From positions 1-6,720 of the forward strand of contig JAGXGT010000141.1 of the NCBI GenBank assembly GCA_024636595.1: a stretch of DNA of 6,720 nt. The letters run 5' to 3'. The notes under the pieces were generated by a model that was given only the letters and a program-made list of their open reading frames with translations, made no database searches and was not told the DNA's origin. Source of the stretch: Sphingomonadales bacterium. GTDB lineage: Bacteria; Pseudomonadota; Alphaproteobacteria; Sphingomonadales; Sphingomonadaceae. This document shows, one piece after another, positions 5,838-6,720 of the stretch; the stretch's first letter is position 1; the number at the start of each line of letters is the position of its first letter. The translations under genes and the position numbers were made by a program.

Positions 5838-6720
5838 AGGGTGTGGGCACGGATATCGGAACAATCCATTTTGTCGGCATTGGCGGCATCGGCATGTCGG
5901 GGATCGCCGAAGTGATGCACAATTTGGGTTATCAGGTGCAAGGCAGCGATATCGCCGAAAGCTACGTGGTCGAAGGTTTGCGCGCCAAGGGCATTGACGT
6001 AAAAATTGGCCACAGCGCCGAAAATGTCGAAGGGACCGCCGTGGTGGTCACGTCAACGGCGGTCAAGCGCGGCAATCCGGAAGTGGAAGCGGCGCTGGCC
6101 AGCCGGATCCCTCTGGTCCGCCGGGCAGAAATGCTGGCCGAACTGATGCGGCTCAAATCGACCATCGCGATTGCCGGTACCCACGGCAAGACTACCACCA
6201 CCTCGATGGTCGCGGCAATGCTCGACGCCGGCGGTATTGATCCGACTGTGATCAACGGCGGCATTATCAACCAATATGGCTCCAACGCCCGCCTCGGCGA
6301 CGGCGAGTGGATGGTGATCGAGGCCGACGAGAGCGATGGCAGTTTTCTCCGGCTCGACGGCACCATCGCTGTGGTCACCAATATCGACGCCGAGCATCTC
6401 GATCATTACGGCAGCTTCGACAAGATCAAAGACAGCTTTCTCGAATTTATCGAAAATGTGCCCTTCTACGGCGCAGCAATCCTGTGCATTGATCATCCCG
6501 AGGTCCAGGCCTTGTTACCACGCATCCGGGACCGGCGGATCATCACTTATGGGTTCTCCGCGCAAGCCGATGTCAAGGGGATCAATGTCACACCGATTCC
6601 GGGCGGCAATCGCTTTGATGTCGATATCCGCGACCGCGATGGCGAAACCAGAAGAATTACCGGCATCGAATTGCCGATGCCGCCAATGCCGACAAAATGG
6701 ATTGTTCCGATATCCGTGCC
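5834..6720 (+). CDS. murC: UDP-N-acetylmuramate--L-alanine ligase, 5' portion, cut off at an inverted junction
   Basis: MurC is the cytoplasmic ATP-dependent ligase that adds L-alanine to UDP-MurNAc, the first peptide step. The start is GTG at 5834: it overlaps the murG stop as GTGA, has TAAGGA nine bases upstream, and gives an N-terminus of (M)KGVGTDIGT just before the Rossmann motif HFVGIGGIGMSG at 12-23. Also seen are VVTSTAVKRGNPEV at 71-84, RRAEML at 96-101, the P-loop AGTHGKTTTT at 114-123, VIEADESDGSF at 161-171 and TNIDAEHLDHYG at 182-193. Homology is clear to ELPMP at 279-283. The family then continues Gly-Arg-His-Asn (the nucleotide-linked GRHN motif), but here the frame reads PMPTKWIVPISV, which is the antisense of this gene's own start. 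The last 12 or so codons are therefore not genuine MurC. The frame stays open to the edge by chance. About 180 C-terminal residues of a normal MurC (about 470) are absent. Confidence 0.95.
   Translation, partial: MKGVGTDIGTIHFVGIGGIGMSGIAEVMHNLGYQVQGSDIAESYVVEGLRAKGIDVKIGHSAENVEGTAVVVTSTAVKRGNPEVEAALASRIPLVRRAEMLAELMRLKSTIAIAGTHGKTTTTSMVAAMLDAGGIDPTVINGGIINQYGSNARLGDGEWMVIEADESDGSFLRLDGTIAVVTNIDAEHLDHYGSFDKIKDSFLEFIENVPFYGAAILCIDHPEVQALLPRIRDRRIITYGFSAQADVKGINVTPIPGGNRFDVDIRDRDGETRRITGIELPMPPMPTKWIVPISV
5846..5894 (+). repeat. Left arm of a 49-bp perfect inverted repeat (within murC start)
   Basis: These 49 bases encode MurC residues 5-20 (Gly-Thr-Asp through Gly-Ile-Gly) and are the native copy. 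Their exact reverse complement forms the last 49 bases of the window. The pairing stops at 5895/6671, where the bases differ. The arms are separated by 777 bases of murC. Confidence 0.97.
6672..6720 (-). repeat. Right arm of the inverted repeat, reaching the window edge
   Basis: This stretch is an exact reverse complement of 5846-5894, with base p pairing with base 12566 minus p. Read on the minus strand it encodes the MurC N-terminal Rossmann segment, which is out of place here. The first 11 or so bases (TGCCGATGCCG) also fit the expected native murC codons for Leu-Pro-Met-Pro. The switch therefore occurred within a short homology, and the exact breakpoint cannot be placed more finely than about 6672-6682. 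The repeat is still matching at the last base, so its full length is unknown. Confidence 0.97.

Noticed and set aside
6672..6720. A natural frameshift or divergent C-terminal domain in MurC
   Set aside because: No reading frame of this stretch restores MurC, and the bases are exactly the reverse complement of 5846-5894. The change is a joint, not an indel or divergence.
5846..6720. A phase-variable invertible DNA segment bounded by the inverted repeat
   Set aside because: Inversion of 5895-6671 would wreck an essential gene. The repeat is ordinary coding sequence, not a recombinase site, and no invertase gene is nearby. The right arm reaches the window end, so its true extent is unknown.
1..6720. 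A hidden novel system, RNA gene, CRISPR, insertion element or terminator within the segment
   Set aside because: The six dcw genes cover every base with overlapping ends and intact motifs. No direct-repeat array, transposase, tRNA-like fold or T-tailed hairpin was recognised by eye.

Overview
The window is a stretch of a bacterial dcw (division and cell wall) cluster. Six genes on the + strand are in the classic order murF - mraY - murD - ftsW - murG - murC. The moderately GC-rich composition and the protein style (for example MurF EMGMNHAHEL and an MurC N-terminus reading KGVGTDIGTIHFVGIGGIGMSG) suggest an alphaproteobacterium, most likely of the Sphingomonadales. That placement rests on remembered family resemblance, not on a search.

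Layout: 1-999 is the 3' part of murF, whose N-terminal ATP-binding part lies upstream of the window. 999-2069 is mraY, 2066-3400 murD, 3397-4656 ftsW and 4653-5837 murG. murC starts at a GTG at 5834 and runs to the window edge. There is no intergenic DNA. Each gene overlaps the next by 1 base (TGATG, murF/mraY) or 4 bases (ATGA three times, GTGA once). No promoter, terminator, RNA gene, mobile element or CRISPR is visible, so the segment looks like the interior of one polycistronic, translationally coupled operon.

Together the genes cover the cytoplasmic and membrane steps of peptidoglycan precursor synthesis. MurC and MurD add L-Ala and D-Glu to UDP-MurNAc, and MurF adds D-Ala-D-Ala. MraY moves the phospho-MurNAc-pentapeptide onto undecaprenyl phosphate to make lipid I, and MurG adds GlcNAc to make lipid II. 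FtsW is the SEDS glycosyltransferase that polymerises lipid II at the division site.

The one real anomaly is at the right edge. The last 49 bases (6672-6720) are a perfect reverse complement of 5846-5894, the start of murC. MurC homology stops exactly there, after Glu-Leu-Pro-Met-Pro where the family continues Gly-Arg-His-Asn. The most likely explanation is an inverted (fold-back) chimera or assembly artefact, with a genuine inverted rearrangement less likely. I found no previously undescribed system here; apart from this junction the genes look intact and conventional.
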